From contig NC_061469.1 of NCBI RefSeq assembly GCF_022581195.2, positions 4,092,001-4,156,000 on the forward strand: 64,000 bases of DNA. The letters are read 5' to 3'. This DNA comes from Helicoverpa zea (taxonomy: Eukaryota; Arthropoda; Insecta; Lepidoptera; Noctuidae). Under the pieces are notes generated by a model. The model saw only the letters and a list, made by a program, of their open reading frames with translations. It did no database searches and had not been told where the DNA came from. Both the position numbers and the translations under genes were made by a program. How positions within the stretch are numbered: position 1 is the first letter of the stretch; every line of letters starts with the position of its first letter. Of the stretch, positions 12,761 through 25,095 are shown piece after piece.

Positions 12761-13616
12761 GCTGCAGTAAGTCGCTAAGTATGTTGAATTAAGTACAAAG
12801 GCATGTCAAGTCAAATAAAATGGAGTTTTACAAATGTACAAGATTAGCGTAATCAGTGTATAGGATTATAGAGATAAGGAAAGATAACTCACTACATTAA
12901 ATATTTAATTCGCAACAGTTAAATGAATATTGTTTGATTCATTAGGTTTTTTAATAATAACAACAAGCTGCACACATTAAAGTAGACTTGTTAGCCCCCG
13001 TAAATAAGTTGCCTGGTTTTTGCCATCATTGGCAGAAGTTAAACGTCGAATTATAAAAGCCGTATTTTATTGCAATTCTCTGGTTTAAACATCAATTAAG
13101 CTATGTTCGTAAAACCGCCAAGGACTTGCAGTTTTAATTCTTACAAACGTAAAACAAAAGCTATATATATAACTTACAACTGTATATTAACCCTCAAAAC
13201 GACCAACACTTAACGTACTTTAATCAATACTAATATATAGTTATCAAGCTGTCAGAACAGAAGGTCATTTCGACCATAACCCAAGCGGTTTAGGGTTAAA
13301 ACGGCCACGTAATCGGTGATAATAACGGGGGTTGAATACGGGTTATATTTTATATGATTGCAGGTAAGTATTGCCAAGTAAATTATTTCGTTATTGGAAA
13401 ATTTCCAAGCGATTCCTATAATTTCTGTAGTTGGAAATTTGCATTTTTGGATATTATAGGTAATGGTAGTCCTGGATTAGTTTTTTTTTGGCTAGCTTAA
13501 GCTCAAGACTTTGAAGTGATCTGAGTCATGGAGATATCTTTACTACAAACTATTGGTTTATAGGTTCCTACTAATATCCGGGGACGAGTGACAGTATCGA
13601 ATTAAATTAAAGTACT
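12761..13616. other. Intergenic DNA, nothing recognised
   Basis: AT-rich sequence without a supportable gene or repeat. Confidence 0.45.
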
Positions 13617-13847
13617 TATAGTTCGGCCATTCAGAGAATGCGTTCCTGACACGTCGCGATTGAACTGACGACGTAACTTTGCAATGGCGTTGCAGTTACG
13701 ATAAAAATATTTTTGCTGGTTGTTTACCGTTTTAACAATTGAGGAGCATTAAAACAACATTATTATATCAATAATCAATGAATGTTATTACGTCGTCAGT
13801 TCAATCGCGACGTGTCAGGAACGCATTCTCTGAATGGCCGAACTATA
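13617..13847. repeat. 231-bp MITE, deletion derivative of 20843-21810
   Basis: It begins tatagttcggccattcagag and ends with the exact inverse; the inverted repeat extends about 60 bp into each end, to the gacgacgtaa/ttacgtcgtc words. The left 175 bp or so are the same as the left part of 20843-21810, down to gaatgttat. There this copy jumps straight into the right inverted arm. That is the pattern of an internal deletion of a longer transposon. Confidence 0.9.
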
Positions 13848-14734
13848 ATTCATTTTAAGTGCTCTATAACGTAAGTAATCAAAATCAAATCAAAAGACAG
13901 ACTCAGTTAATCATAAATATCTGTAACAAAAGTTCTCATATCACATGACATTTAACCCCTCACCCACCTATTTTCCCAAACAAAAATATACAAATATTCA
14001 ACCTTTTTTTTTCACGAAACCTACACAATTTGCCCACATATAAAATTGCTGAAATAATTACATACATACAGGATGTCGCGAACTCATGTAGTGTGGTAGT
14101 ATACTGGTTGGGTCACGTGACCGTTCGCAGTAAAATTGAACAATATTGAAAGCACGCCCTTCACGCCGCGCCGTGCGTTGTTAGTAGGGTGACCATGAAG
14201 TAGTCCGGTTGGTAATAGGTCGGGACGTTTGAACAGGTGCAAAAGTTGATGGTTATAGATATTTAAGTGGATAAATAAGTGGTTTCTGTGTTCATACTGT
14301 AAAAATATGTAACTGTTTCCAATTATTAGAAGAGATTGATTGAAGTTTTGACACATACTTACATTTCTTTAGTAAAATAACTTCAGAATAAATTAACTTT
14401 TAAATAACTTTACAACATGAAATGACTTATCTTATTTCTTCAATATTTTTTCAGAGCCACATCATAGAAAATAACTGTTATCACATAGAGGAATGTCCAA
14501 ATAACGCCGACATTATTGGCAACCGTAGCTTCATATATTCGTCGGTATATACCTAATTTGCGCTAATAACAGTATAAGTACTTGAATTTGCAATAGCTAC
14601 TTACCATTACTTTCATAATCACCATAATGAGCAAATGATAAACCTGATAAACAATATCGACATACAAGCATGACTGTCTTCAAATCTTAACCAGAAAGAC
14701 TTTTGATATAAAAGAATAACAGTCATAACATATC
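13848..14734. other. Intergenic DNA, nothing recognised
   Basis: No gene or repeat that I can support. Confidence 0.45.
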
Positions 14735-14892
14735 CTACTAATATTCCAAATGTGAAAGTTTGTGACAATGTATGGATGTATGTTTGTTATTCTTTCACGC
14801 AAAAACAGCTGAACCTATTTGGTTGATAGATGATACTCTGAATTAAAACATAGGCTAGTTTTTATCAACACACCATGCGGGCAAAGCCGCGA
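14735..14892 (+). mobile_element. Short Helitron-like element, degraded
   Basis: Starts with a form of tactaatattccaaatgtga, continues ttctttcacgcaaaaacagc and aaaacataggctagttttt, and ends gcgggcaaagccgcgaccag plus aagttagt. The related copies at 40075-40273, 50971-51160 and 62644-62840 end in CTAG followed by T; here that end has mutated to ttag. It is non-autonomous with no helicase coding. Confidence 0.6.
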
Positions 14893-14984
14893 CCAGAAGT
14901 TAGTATAATATAATTTTGACGCTCATACGTGCTTGTAAAGATCTAAATGAAATAAATGATTTGATTTGATTTAATGTTGCACCT

Positions 14985-15452
14985 TTTTTTTTTAAAGACG
15001 TCAAAAATCATCAAATGACCCCTCCCGCTGTGGGTTAGCAGCGGTGAGGGAGTGTCAGACTCTTACTGACTAAAAACCGTCGTGTTCCGTCATAGGCCTT
15101 TTATGTGCCAGGGCCGCGGTATCTCTTTCGAACAACCCGCAGCCCCGGCAGGCCTTGGCCCTGCTGGGCCCCGCTGGGGTTGCTGACATCTCTTTGAGGA
15201 GCGCGTGGAACAACGCGCGCCGTCGACACGGGTCTGTCGTCTAAGCAGACAGAGGGACGATGAGCCACTCGAACTCACCGCCCACAGACCCACGCCTACG
15301 GTGGCCGGGAGTCATCACGCGACACCCGGCGCCCATGGTGTCTACCTGGTCCAACGCGGCGGCCGGGATGAGAGGTGCATACTCTCTGGCGTTCCGCCTC
15401 CTCCTTCTCGAACATGACCGCTTCGCAGAAGGAGGCAACGGCATCCCATTCC
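14985..15452 (-). mobile_element. 5'-truncated LINE, probably RTE-like, with perfect target-site duplication
   Basis: Read on the minus strand the element ends in a poly(A) tail (poly-T at 14983-14993 on the plus strand). It is bounded by a perfect 16-bp direct repeat, atttaatgttgcacct, at 14969-14984 and 15453-15468. The 5' part keeps an open frame on the minus strand (about 15241-15446) with an Arg-rich stretch, SCSRRRRRNARE. The copy at 32790-33290 encodes almost the same peptide, so it is probably the C-terminus of the LINE protein. The rest is GC-rich 3' UTR. The clade is inferred, not proven. Confidence 0.75.
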
Positions 15453-15468
15453 ATTTAATGTTGCACCT

Positions 15469-16426
15469 CAAACGGGAAAAACCATTCAGTCACAATAGTC
15501 TGGTCACCCTATTCCCATGTGGGACTCGCACGATAGTAATCTATGCAAATCCGAGTTTAGATGCAAATGGGACCACTATGGCATCACACGTTGCAAACTC
15601 GTATTTTTGTTTGTTTTACAAACGGACGCCATTTTATTTTTAACGTTGTTTAATTTAATTTATAGGTACCTGAATGTTTGCATAGTAATGAAGAAAAGTT
15701 TAGAAATATTTTTCTCTAAGAGTACCTACGTACTTCACAATTTTACTGTATAACTTAACAAAACTAAAGATTTGAAGTATTTGTCTGCTAGAGTATTTTT
15801 TATTGAATTAACTTTACAAGATATTAGGATAAGTTGTACGAAAAATTGGCTTGAAGTAGTGATTAATGTTTTTCTTTTAATTATCTATACTCACTGACAA
15901 ATTATTTACTTACACTAAAGAAAGCAAGAAAGCAAGAAAACATTTATTTGCTTAGAATATAGGTGGTACCAGTTTTTACAAAGGCGAAAAGTTCTAGCTA
16001 TATTCTGCCCAACTTGGCATGCATATAATTTACCAACTGGCACTGAATACTAACTGCCCATTACTTTTATATACCGACAGATGACAATTACTTATCCAAT
16101 GTTAAAATAACATACTTATCATATTCCCAAAAATACCTATATCGTTCATATTGACTTATTTAAATTTCATAAGACCACACCATCATTACAAAAATAAAAC
16201 ATTACAATTTTTAATTGAGTGCCATACATGTTTTAAATAAAGCTCGCCGTTGACGCTAAAGTAATTAACGAATATGATTGATTAGCAATTCTACCGATTT
16301 TAATTTAAAATCGAAAATACATTTTCGCATGTTAATAAGTATGTATTCATTTCTGTGGTTCGCCTTTTGTGGGCTGTTCTTTCGTTTGTTTTGTACGATC
16401 TGGTTCTATTATGAAATTATCTTTTT
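15469..16426. other. Intergenic DNA with a possible LINE tail
   Basis: Around 15915-16015 the words agaaaacatttatttgc and gaatataggtggtacc ... gctatattc form a small stem-loop. This looks like the 3' end of another minus-strand LINE. Otherwise I see nothing supportable. Confidence 0.35.
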
Positions 16427-16483
16427 AGGGTTCCGTACCTCGAAAGGAAAAAACGGAACCCTTATAGGATCACTTTGTTGTCC

Positions 16484-16534
<51 letters not shown>

Positions 16535-18974
16535 AAGACCCTTTATCTTAAGAACGCGTGGACGTATCAAGCTGAAATTCACATGAAATATTCGGGTCTA
16601 TTGTCCCTTTAGGCTGTGAAAATATCAAGCTTCTAAGCCAAGCCAATCAAAAGATACAACCGATTATGTCGATATTTTCAACAAATTCTCGACACTCGCA
16701 AAGGAATCAAAACCTACAGGGTACTTCCCGTAAACTCAGAATCTTGAAATTTGGCATGAAGCATTGTTATATAATGCAAATATAGGAAAAATTGCGAAAA
16801 TCTCATTTTTTTTTGTTATATAATATAATAAAAATATTTTAATAAAATGAAACTTACTACCTTATTTCTCACGAACGAATAAAGGTACCAAATTGAAATT
16901 TATACCAAATACCTAGGTCTATTGTCCCTTTAAGCAATGAAAAAATCAAACTTCTAAGTTAATGCGATCAAAAGATACAGCAGTTTTACCGACACCTTAG
17001 ACGAATTTCCGTCACACGCTAGGGAATCAAAACCTACAAGGTACTTCCCGTGAACTCAGAATCTTAAAATTCGGCACGAAGCAACGTTATATAGTACAGA
17101 TAAAGGAAAAATTGCGAAAATGATAAATTTGAAGTTACATAAAATATTAAAATATTATTTTTGCTTACATGACATAAAATATTTTTTTAATAATTATAAA
17201 CTTACTACCTACCCTTTTTCACATGAACGCGTAGAGATATTAAAGTTTTGAATAAAAAGTGAAATTCATATCAAACACTTCTTAAATATAATGGCCTCTA
17301 AACTGTGAAAAATTTTAAATCATTCAAAGGTCATTGGGCATCTTAGTATGAAAACCATACCCACGGCGGATACGAACGAAATATAGCACAGTATAATGAT
17401 AAAGGCTCTGATTTACTATGGCATTAGTCGCATCAATGTGAACCATGGGAATCTTGAGAAAATCAGGTGTAAACATCAAATATTTTCCTCATTTCAATGG
17501 GGAATTTAAACGACCAAGTTTGACGGATTTGAGAAATCATTTCTTTGTAGTGAAACAGTATACTCGCCGTTTATTTCCATTGTCATCAGGTCAGGATCTG
17601 ATGATGGAAATCCTGAGAAATCGAGGGCAACTATCAGAAATTGTAGGCATGCATAGGATTAAAACTTGATTCTCAGATGTATGTCTGGTGATACTATCAA
17701 ACAGTGAAGGTTTAGAGCTTATCTGATGATGGAGACGTGAGAAAGTCGAGAGAACTCCTCAACAGTATGTTTTAGTTACGTCGTGTTTGGGCTTATATTA
17801 TTCGTATTGACGAGAACTTTTCACAAAAGTTAAAATAAAACTGACTGACTTGCCGTACAGTAAATTCTGTAGAGCCCTACGAAAGTGGCTAATTCAAGAG
17901 AGTTTTTATAGTGTTAAAGAGTTCCTCAACAAAAGTAAAAGTAAATGTCGTTTTGGTGCCCACTTAACGCCGTACTGTTCATATTCTTCTTTTGTTATCG
18001 TAATTTAAGAGTTGCTATTTTAATTTAACTTATTTTAAATATATTGTTTTAGTTTTAAATATTAGCTTTCGATTAGTTTTAAGTATTTGTATTTTGCATA
18101 CCCGTAATAAGGGTGAAATATGTTTCTGTACACAAACTTACACATAATAAGATCTAATGTAACACCATATTTCCCGCAAAATTATATAAAAAAAAAACTT
18201 TTTACAAAAAAAAAAAAACAACTTCTAAAACAACAAGAAAACTGTTTATATGCATCGGTCTAGATCTCGGTGGTTAAATAAATATAGATGCATCCTCTAG
18301 ACACCGACTTCTAGACCGATGCACCTAATATCTTTTTAATTTCTTTCTTGCTTTTGTTTTCTTGTTGCTTTTTTATATGTTTGAAGTTGGATTTGTTTGT
18401 AAAATGCTACAAAATAAAATAATGCCGACTTTATAAAACAAAGAAAGGGATCCTGGTCATCCGGATTGGCACCTTCCTTCTTTATGAAATGTCTTTAACA
18501 ATAAAAACTAGCATTGCAACCTGTACAATCCTCTGAAACTGCTTGTCTTTTATATTTTTCAAACGATCCTGGACATTCGTCTCCATGGAATTTTAATAAA
18601 ATATTTATATTCAAAGAAACGTCATACCATTCTCCACGATTTAAAACTACTTTGGTTCATGTCCGCCACTTTTTACAAAGCGGGTCAGATATGCCCCATG
18701 ACCTTTAAGACATAATTAGTTATTTTCAATCAGATTTCTGAATGATGACTATAAAATGTTGTAAATAAATAACTTCAATAAAATAACTTTTACAAGGTAC
18801 TGGCCTACTATTTTAGTTATATTATAAAATAAAAAATATTAACTATTTTGACTCTCACGAAATTACCATAACTATGATTGTTCTAAACTGAACGGTTGGC
18901 GCGAAACTCACTTTTTAACTATCATTTGTACGGAACCCTCGGTGCGCGAGTCCGACTCGCACTTGGCCGGTTTA
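16427..18974 (+). repeat. Long (2.5 kb) agggttccgtac-family repeat
   Basis: Bounded by agggttccgtacc at the left and gtacggaaccctcggtgcgc plus gagtccgactcgcacttggc at the right, so the left end is inverted near the right end beside the palindrome gcgagtccgactcgc. Inside are a (gtct)n tract and two diverged tandem units of about 315 bp (starting near 16556 and 16870, with a third partial unit near 17215). A segment at 17700-17825 resembles 42338-42465. A 70-bp foldback (gcatcggtctaga ... tctagaccgatgc) lies at 18253-18322. I see no intact protein and cannot assign the class. Confidence 0.7.
16480..16534 (+). repeat. (GTCT)n microsatellite
   Basis: About a dozen uninterrupted tctg/gtct units right after the left end of the 2.5-kb repeat. 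The 62.4-kb member has a shorter (gtcc)n tract at the same place, so the tract belongs to the element and expands there. Confidence 0.95.
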
Positions 18975-19504
18975 TTCTATTTGTACCTACACAAAAGTAT
19001 CCGAAACCCTAGAACGGTTTGAAAACGGTTCTGTTCGTTGGGCAGCTTCACTTTCCACGAAAATCGTAGAGTATATTTTGTCCAGTTACGGGAAATGGTT
19101 CCCAGTGGACGCGGGTGAAACCGCAGAAAACAGCAACTAATGTTTACTGGAATGATAATCACCATTGCCCTATTTGGTAACCTGCGTTGTTCCTTGCTTG
19201 TAACAATTGAAACATATTCCATTTCGTTAACTAAGAAAGTAGGAAATTAATATTTTCCTCTTATGTGGTTTTGTTCCCAGAAGACCATTATTAGGGAGGT
19301 ATTCCATCATATTTTTCCCATGTGCAAAATACATTACGTTTTACGGAGAAGCCCATAAAATTATTTATTCTCAATACAAAACAGGCGCATAAGTCGATCA
19401 ATCAATGGCTTAACTACGCTCAGTCCACCTGTGTCCGGCAGAATTATTTCATGTCCTATAAAAAGGACATTAAAATGCAGAGCGTTTTGTGTGTAGATCC
19501 TTGA
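18975..19504. other. Intergenic DNA, nothing recognised
   Basis: No supportable gene or repeat family. Confidence 0.45.
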
Positions 19505-19516
19505 ATCCTTGATAGT

Positions 19517-19765
19517 ACTTGATAGTTTGTCGTGGTATGTGATGAGACGGTGTGAAACGCATGCTACAAAGAGTGTGCTAAGTATGAATGTGGAAGGATG
19601 GAGAGGCAGAGGTAGACCGAGGAAAAGATGGATTAATTGCCTGAAAGAGGACATGAAGCAGAAGGGAGTGGATGTAAGTATGACGTCTGACAGAGAGGAA
19701 TGGAAGAAAAAGACATGTTGCGCCGACCCCAAATGACTTGGGAACAGGGCAGGAAGATGATGATG
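19517..19765 (+). pseudogene. 5'-truncated RTE-like LINE, C-terminal end
   Basis: The frame ending at 19736 encodes WYVMRRCETHATKSV, then GWRGRGRPRKRWINCLKEDM, KQKGV and EWKKKTCCADPK before the stop. I recognise this as the C-terminal tail after the RT domain of RTE-type LINE proteins (H-V-x-R ... GRP-x-R-W). A short 3' UTR ends in (gat)n. A 12-bp flanking repeat, atccttgatagt (19505-19516) and atccttgacagt (19766-19777), with one mismatch, marks the insertion. No RT catalytic motif is left. Confidence 0.75.
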
Positions 19766-19777
19766 ATCCTTGACAGT

Positions 19778-20842
19778 CACAACGAGTAATCTAAAGCTAC
19801 AAACTTGGATAACTGTTCTTAAATAGAGGCTCTTTTTACCCTGTATAATAAGGAACAGGCAAAGCGTGCACCCCAATGTATTGGAATAAGGTTAAGCAAA
19901 TGATGACTTGGATAAAGCAACTTGAACAGTCCTTTGAATACCTATTGATAAAAAAATATTAACCACCACATTTTTTTCGATTTTTCACTCACATGTCTGT
20001 AATCTGGTTACACTGGATGCCGACCCCAACATAGTTGGAATAAAGGCTCGGAGGATGATGACTCACACGTCTGTAATTGTGAGTGAAAATTGTTTTATGT
20101 CCTAAATTTTGTAAATAAAATACGTTTTTTTTCTTAAAAACCCACATAACTTCTTTGAAGTAATATGTAAACCAAAAAACCGTATTAACCCAGCTTATTC
20201 CGATTCAGTACAGAACACGGGACCCTCATTAGAAAGGACAATGGGCACAAATATATGGGACCTGGTATACCCCACCAATAGGAATGTCATATATATCATT
20301 GGATAGGCCTTTTTATGTAGGACAAGATTTACTATGACAGCTTTGCTGAAATGTTTGTCCGTTCTGAGATATAGATCAAAAACTGTGCTAAAGTTAGAAC
20401 TAAGTAATCTATTGATACCTCAAGTTTTTAAAGGAAAATCTAAGAACTACTAAGTGTAAGTCTTGTATAGGAAAGAAAATCAGATTACAGTATTGATAAA
20501 GGTGAAAATTTTAATTCGAATCCCTGTTGCAAAGATTATTTTTCATAATAAACAATAACCCATAAACAGAAATCATTGTTTTTGTGATGAAGTGTATTTC
20601 TTATCTAATAATGTAAAGTCAATGTCTGTAAGCAATTGTACTTACGACAACCAGAGTTCATTACTCCGATACCCATAGTAACCTAGCAACACAGAACAAT
20701 TTAAGAAACTTTATCGTTTGTTTCTGTACCTTCTAATTTTAATTTACATTGTCTGATATTTATGATTTACACATGACCTGTTGTATCAGGCTTCATCCGA
20801 TACCCATATCGTAGCGTTCACTCCGAAGAGGAACTTACCATT
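19778..20842. other. Intergenic DNA with two SINE/LINE tail remnants
   Basis: At 20020-20062 gatgccgaccccaacatagt plus tggaataaaggctcggagga matches the 3' tail of the SINE at 31762-32106. A weaker version lies at 19866-19905 (cgtgcaccccaatgtattgg). Nothing else is recognised. Confidence 0.5.
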
Positions 20843-21810
20843 TATAGTTCGGCCATTCAGAGAATGCGTTCCTGACACGTCGCGATTGAACTGACGACGT
20901 AACTTTGCAATGGCGTTGCAGTTACGATAAAAATATTTTTGCTGGTTGTTTACCGTTTTAACAATTGAGGAGCATTAAAACAACATTATTATATCAATAA
21001 TCAATGAATGTTATAATTTTGTGCCAAACTGAGTGTCAAATAACTTGGTAAACAATATTTTTCTAAATCTATACTGCGCTATTACAAGGTTATGTCAGCG
21101 GTTTATATTTTGTAGTGCTGTGCTAAAAATAACAGGCAAGTATCGTAATCTGTTCTTATACAGTTATAATATAAAATAATACGTTTTGATTTTCTTTTTA
21201 AGAATTGGAAAATAATGGACTATAAGACTTAATTATAACGTTTATGAAATATAAAAATAAAACTATGACCAAACCGCATTTTTATACTTAGATTAAAAAT
21301 GGTAACCCCAAATGGCGTTATGGGCCGCCATTTTGTGACGCTAAAACAGTCGTCCGTTGTCGTTTCGTGCGCATAGACCACGTTTTTCAAGTGTTTTCGA
21401 TCTGTTTTTATTTGATTACCCGGCTTTTGTTAGACCGAGATATCAGGATTGATTCTGTTATTGATAATAATATAATTATACATGTAGGCGAAGATGATGA
21501 TGAAGACACCACCTCCTCAAGCAAATCGGAGTCTGATTAATATTCTGTTCGCACATTCAATTCAATGTACTTGTAACAAAGAATAAATAAAACAATTTTA
21601 TTATATGAATATTACCTTTTTTTGGTTTCCACTTAAATAACTAAAATATAAAACAAATGATTCCGCCAATTTAAAACGAAAATAATCTTAAAATAATGCG
21701 GCGGTTCATTTTGAAGGAACGGTAACGAACTCAGTGTTATGTTGTGCCCATCACTAGTCGTGACTAACTGATAGGTGTCAGGAACGCATTCTCTGAACGG
21801 CCGAAGTATA
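20843..21810. mobile_element. Non-autonomous TIR DNA transposon, about 970 bp
   Basis: The left end tatagttcggccattcagag is inverted at the right end (ctctgaacggccgaagtata). The first 175 bp or so match the MITE at 13617-13847. The interior is not repeated elsewhere in the window. A frame upstream of a TAA at 21538-21540 reads GEDDDEDTTSSSKSESD at its end, an acidic tail that could be the last piece of a transposase or of a captured exon. I recognise no catalytic domain. The superfamily is uncertain because the ends are TATA-rich and the duplication length cannot be read. Confidence 0.7.
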
Positions 21811-23301
21811 AACCATACTCAAAATGAGACATGCAGCACTTCAAAATCACATAAGCCTGAAACAGAACATAAAACATAACACAAATACTAATATCGATCA
21901 ATATTTAAGTCGCAATGACCCACATAGGGGGAGATGAGGCGAAAACAAGCCGACGGTGGCCAAATGCAATGACTCCTGCCTGGTCGTCACGCGATCCGTC
22001 GCGTCGCAAGCTTACCGCCAGTTATTTGTTGCCTTAAGTAAACTTTAGACATGACAAACACAAAAAAAAAAAACTAAAAAAAAATCTGAAAAAAATAAAC
22101 AAAAAAAAAATTTTTTGCAATGAACAAAATAACAACAACCTGTACATGTCTTAAGATACTAGTGATGTTTTTTCTGCAATTAATTTGTCGCGGAAGTTTG
22201 CAGCAAGCTTACAGCCTGATCGAGGCATGTACAGGAAAAACGTGGTCCTAAATAAATATTGTGTAAGTAAATATATACTAATTGCCCCTTAGCGGAGTAA
22301 ATAATATAAGCGACAAAGAAAATGCTTCTTATACGTTTGTTCTCTTTAAAGAGGAAGTGCTTTTTTCTCTTCAAAGTTAAGTATCACAACCATTAAAAGA
22401 AGAACCAGAAAAACAGATACACAAATAATAGGTATATTTTCCTTCCTTTTTGCATTTGTTCTCCGCTTTATCAGCATTCTTTATGCAACAGAATAAGAAA
22501 TCTATAAATTTTTTTATTGAATTTCAACCAAGTTGGTTCAGACGTTTTATAGTTCTAACAATCCATATTTGTTTATGTATGAGGCGAAGTTAGAAAGCAG
22601 ATTTGCATGTATATTTTGATTAGTTTATTGGACCATCGTTTGGGAGAGGTTCCAACCCGAAACGGATCCCCTGAGGTTCCAGAGATTGGAACCAAAAACA
22701 AACACAATCGAGGCCCAAATTAAATTGACAATTTATGCGAACAGAAAAAAAACATGTTTTGTAAACTGGGACACTGTCCTGAAATTGCCTAAATAAAATC
22801 GTGGAAAATCTTTTCCTTTATTATCTGTGGAATCATAAAAGTTTAGATATAAATACAAGCTTAAGTCGATTTGCAAACTATATAATTTCACCAAAAACAT
22901 TTTACAAAAACGCCAATAGCATTTTACAAAACTGAAAACAAATATTCCAAAGGCCAATTCTAAAACAAACACAGTTCACAATACCAGTTCCTTCGTCGCT
23001 ATAACGACGGACAACCCCACTGTTTACGACCCGAAGTCTGCACGAGAAACAGTAACGCACCACCTTCGAACACGAACACCCGATACTAGCACAATACAAC
23101 CAGTTATAAAATCAAACGAAACTAATCAAAACGTGACAAAATAACCGTCAATTTATACAATTTCAAATTTCGAAATGGACCGCCATTTTAATTTTAACGA
23201 CTCCGAACAGCCGTTCCTTTTTTTAAAATAAAATGGAATTCAAATTCAAATCTGTGCTGCCAGTTACTGTAAAATAAAGTGTGTACTATTTTCAAATAAA
23301 A
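21811..23301. other. Upstream region of the esterase gene
   Basis: Nothing is coding. A poly-A/A-rich stretch lies at 22062-22115. The last few hundred bases before 23302 should hold the promoter and 5' UTR of the esterase, but I cannot point to a convincing TATA box or initiator. Confidence 0.4.
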
Positions 23302-23710
23302 ATGATTCGTTTATTAGTGTTGTTGCTGCAAATGACTCTAGTTTTGTCGGCGAGGGAGCCTAAGCAAATTACTTTAGCAAATCAAGGGACGATATCGGGA
23401 ATGTATATCACGAGATTCCGGACGAAAAGAATAGCGGCGTACGTTGGAATACCTTACGCGCAGCCCCCAATTGAGTTCAGAAGGTTTTTGCCCCCTGAAT
23501 ATACTTCTCTGCCTCAGTGGGAAGGTGTGAGGAATGCTACCATATTTGCACCGGACTGTATGCAAAGTGACCCTAAGAAGGAAGATGTGCAATACCCTTT
23601 GAAGAAACATGATGATTTGTTCATGAAGCTTCTGGAATCTCAAATGGAGGATAAGAGGAAGAAGGAATACTCTGAGGATTGTCTGTTTCTGAACGTGTAT
23701 GTGCCTGACG
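23302..23710 (+). CDS. Carboxylesterase-family protein, exon 1
   Basis: Encodes the N-terminus of a type-B carboxylesterase/alpha-beta hydrolase. Residues 1 to about 18 (MIRLLVLLLQMTLVLSA) form a signal peptide, so the product is secreted or luminal. Family landmarks follow: an early strand with G-x-I-x-G-M-like spacing, then YVGIPYAQPP (the family's F-x-G-I-P-Y-A-x-P-P block) and EDCLFLNVYVPD, matching the conserved EDCLxLN(V/I)YxP. I chose the ATG at 23302 because it gives the signal peptide directly; upstream codons in frame are not ATG. The exon ends in phase 1 at a clear donor, gacg|gtaagt. The enzyme class hydrolyses ester bonds (for example xenobiotics, hormones or odorants in insects); the actual substrate cannot be told from this piece. 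Confidence 0.92.
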
Positions 23711-25095
23711 GTAAGTACTTATTCTCCTAAACTTGTTCAACTATGTATCAGTGGCAATAGAATTTGAATACTATATTTCCTTTCCGGACTACAGTTTTCT
23801 TATCGTGTATGAATTACATTTATGTCGTGAAATTGGAGCCAAAATTTTAGAATGTATGCCACTTGTTTGCCAAGGTATTTCGAATGTTTCTATTAGGTAT
23901 TTGTTTTAGTTGTAACTTTTAAGAAATTTGACTACTTAAAATATTATTTAGCTCACGTTCCTCTCGTGTCTTAAAGGCTTTTTGTTCTCCCCGTTTAAAA
24001 GTACAATCATGTCATATTTCATTCTATTTTAAGTGTTACCATCAATGAAAACGTCCTGACGACAAATTTCCGTCTTCAATCGCGTCTTCAGACAAGGGGA
24101 TAAGCTGTGACAAATTATATTTCATCGATCATTTCGACGTTTGCGTTCCCACGATACGGACGTCTCTAGATTTTCTTAGAAGGAAATGTTCTCCAGCTTT
24201 CTTCATTTGAAATATCTTCCTCGTCGACAAGAGTAAGATGTTTCATTTATTTTGTTACGATGTATTTGGAGCACTATTTAAATGTCGCTGTGGCTTCTTG
24301 ATCGGTTTTGAACTGCGATGGGGTCATTCGTTTAGTCATTCGAGGATTTTCAAAGTTGTGTTCTCTTTTCAGTACAAGCATTCTGCAATCCGACACTGAA
24401 CTTTAGAAACTGAATCGATAGTATAAGAGCTAAGAATAGCTCCTAGTCTATAATTATCGTGCCCTACAATCAAATAGCTATTCTTGACGTTGCAACTTCT
24501 ATAGAATTAGATCGTTTTGAACACGCTGATTCAACAGAAATTTCAATAGAAATGTTTACTTTTTGAAGACGTATTTTAAGTTTGTATGATTTTTGTAGTT
24601 ACGTCATTTTGATTTCATTATATACAGACTGGTCCATAAGTGGCCTTAAATCGCAAAACCTAGATAACTCTTCATCTTAGGGCACACGAAAACCCTATAT
24701 TATAAGCCTAAATATTGCTGTATGTGTTCCATTTGAAGTTAAAAATTGAGCATTGCCATCCAACGTGGCTGTCAGGCTCTTGGGTACAATCCCGGTGTGC
24801 AGCGTTGTTTAATTTTAGATAGTAAGTTTGGATATAGTACGTAGGTATATTATAATAAATGAATGAAAATAAACAAAAATGTGTGTTCCGTGATATGTAA
24901 TGATTTTTGGAGCGAAAAAAATTGCCATAAATATCAACATTATCTAAAAATTTACACAACCCATTTTTGATAAGGCAATAGATGCCATCTGAAATTCAGT
25001 ACATTTTACATTACACTTACGTGCAACAAAAATGGCTGAACGCGAATAGAAATAATGTCGCTTGTAAATATATGACCTGCTTACATTTAAATTTG
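23711..25095. other. Intron DNA before the LINE, nothing recognised
   Basis: About 1.4 kb of unique-looking AT-rich sequence without a supportable feature. Confidence 0.45.

Noticed and set aside
15205..15643. Overlapping frames of 70-127 codons on both strands
   Set aside because: They lie in the GC-rich 3' part of a truncated LINE; only the minus-strand Arg-rich frame is repeated in the second copy. The 127-codon + frame runs across the target duplication.
16480..16534. CRISPR-like or satellite array
   Set aside because: It is a simple 4-bp microsatellite within a repeat. No spaced repeats with unique spacers occur anywhere in the window.
19361..19876. 171-codon minus-strand frame
   Set aside because: It is the antisense shadow of the RTE-like LINE tail at 19517-19765 and has no domain of its own.
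23281..23301. Earlier start for the esterase
   Set aside because: The upstream in-frame codons begin with GTG, not ATG. The ATG at 23302 gives a clean signal peptide.
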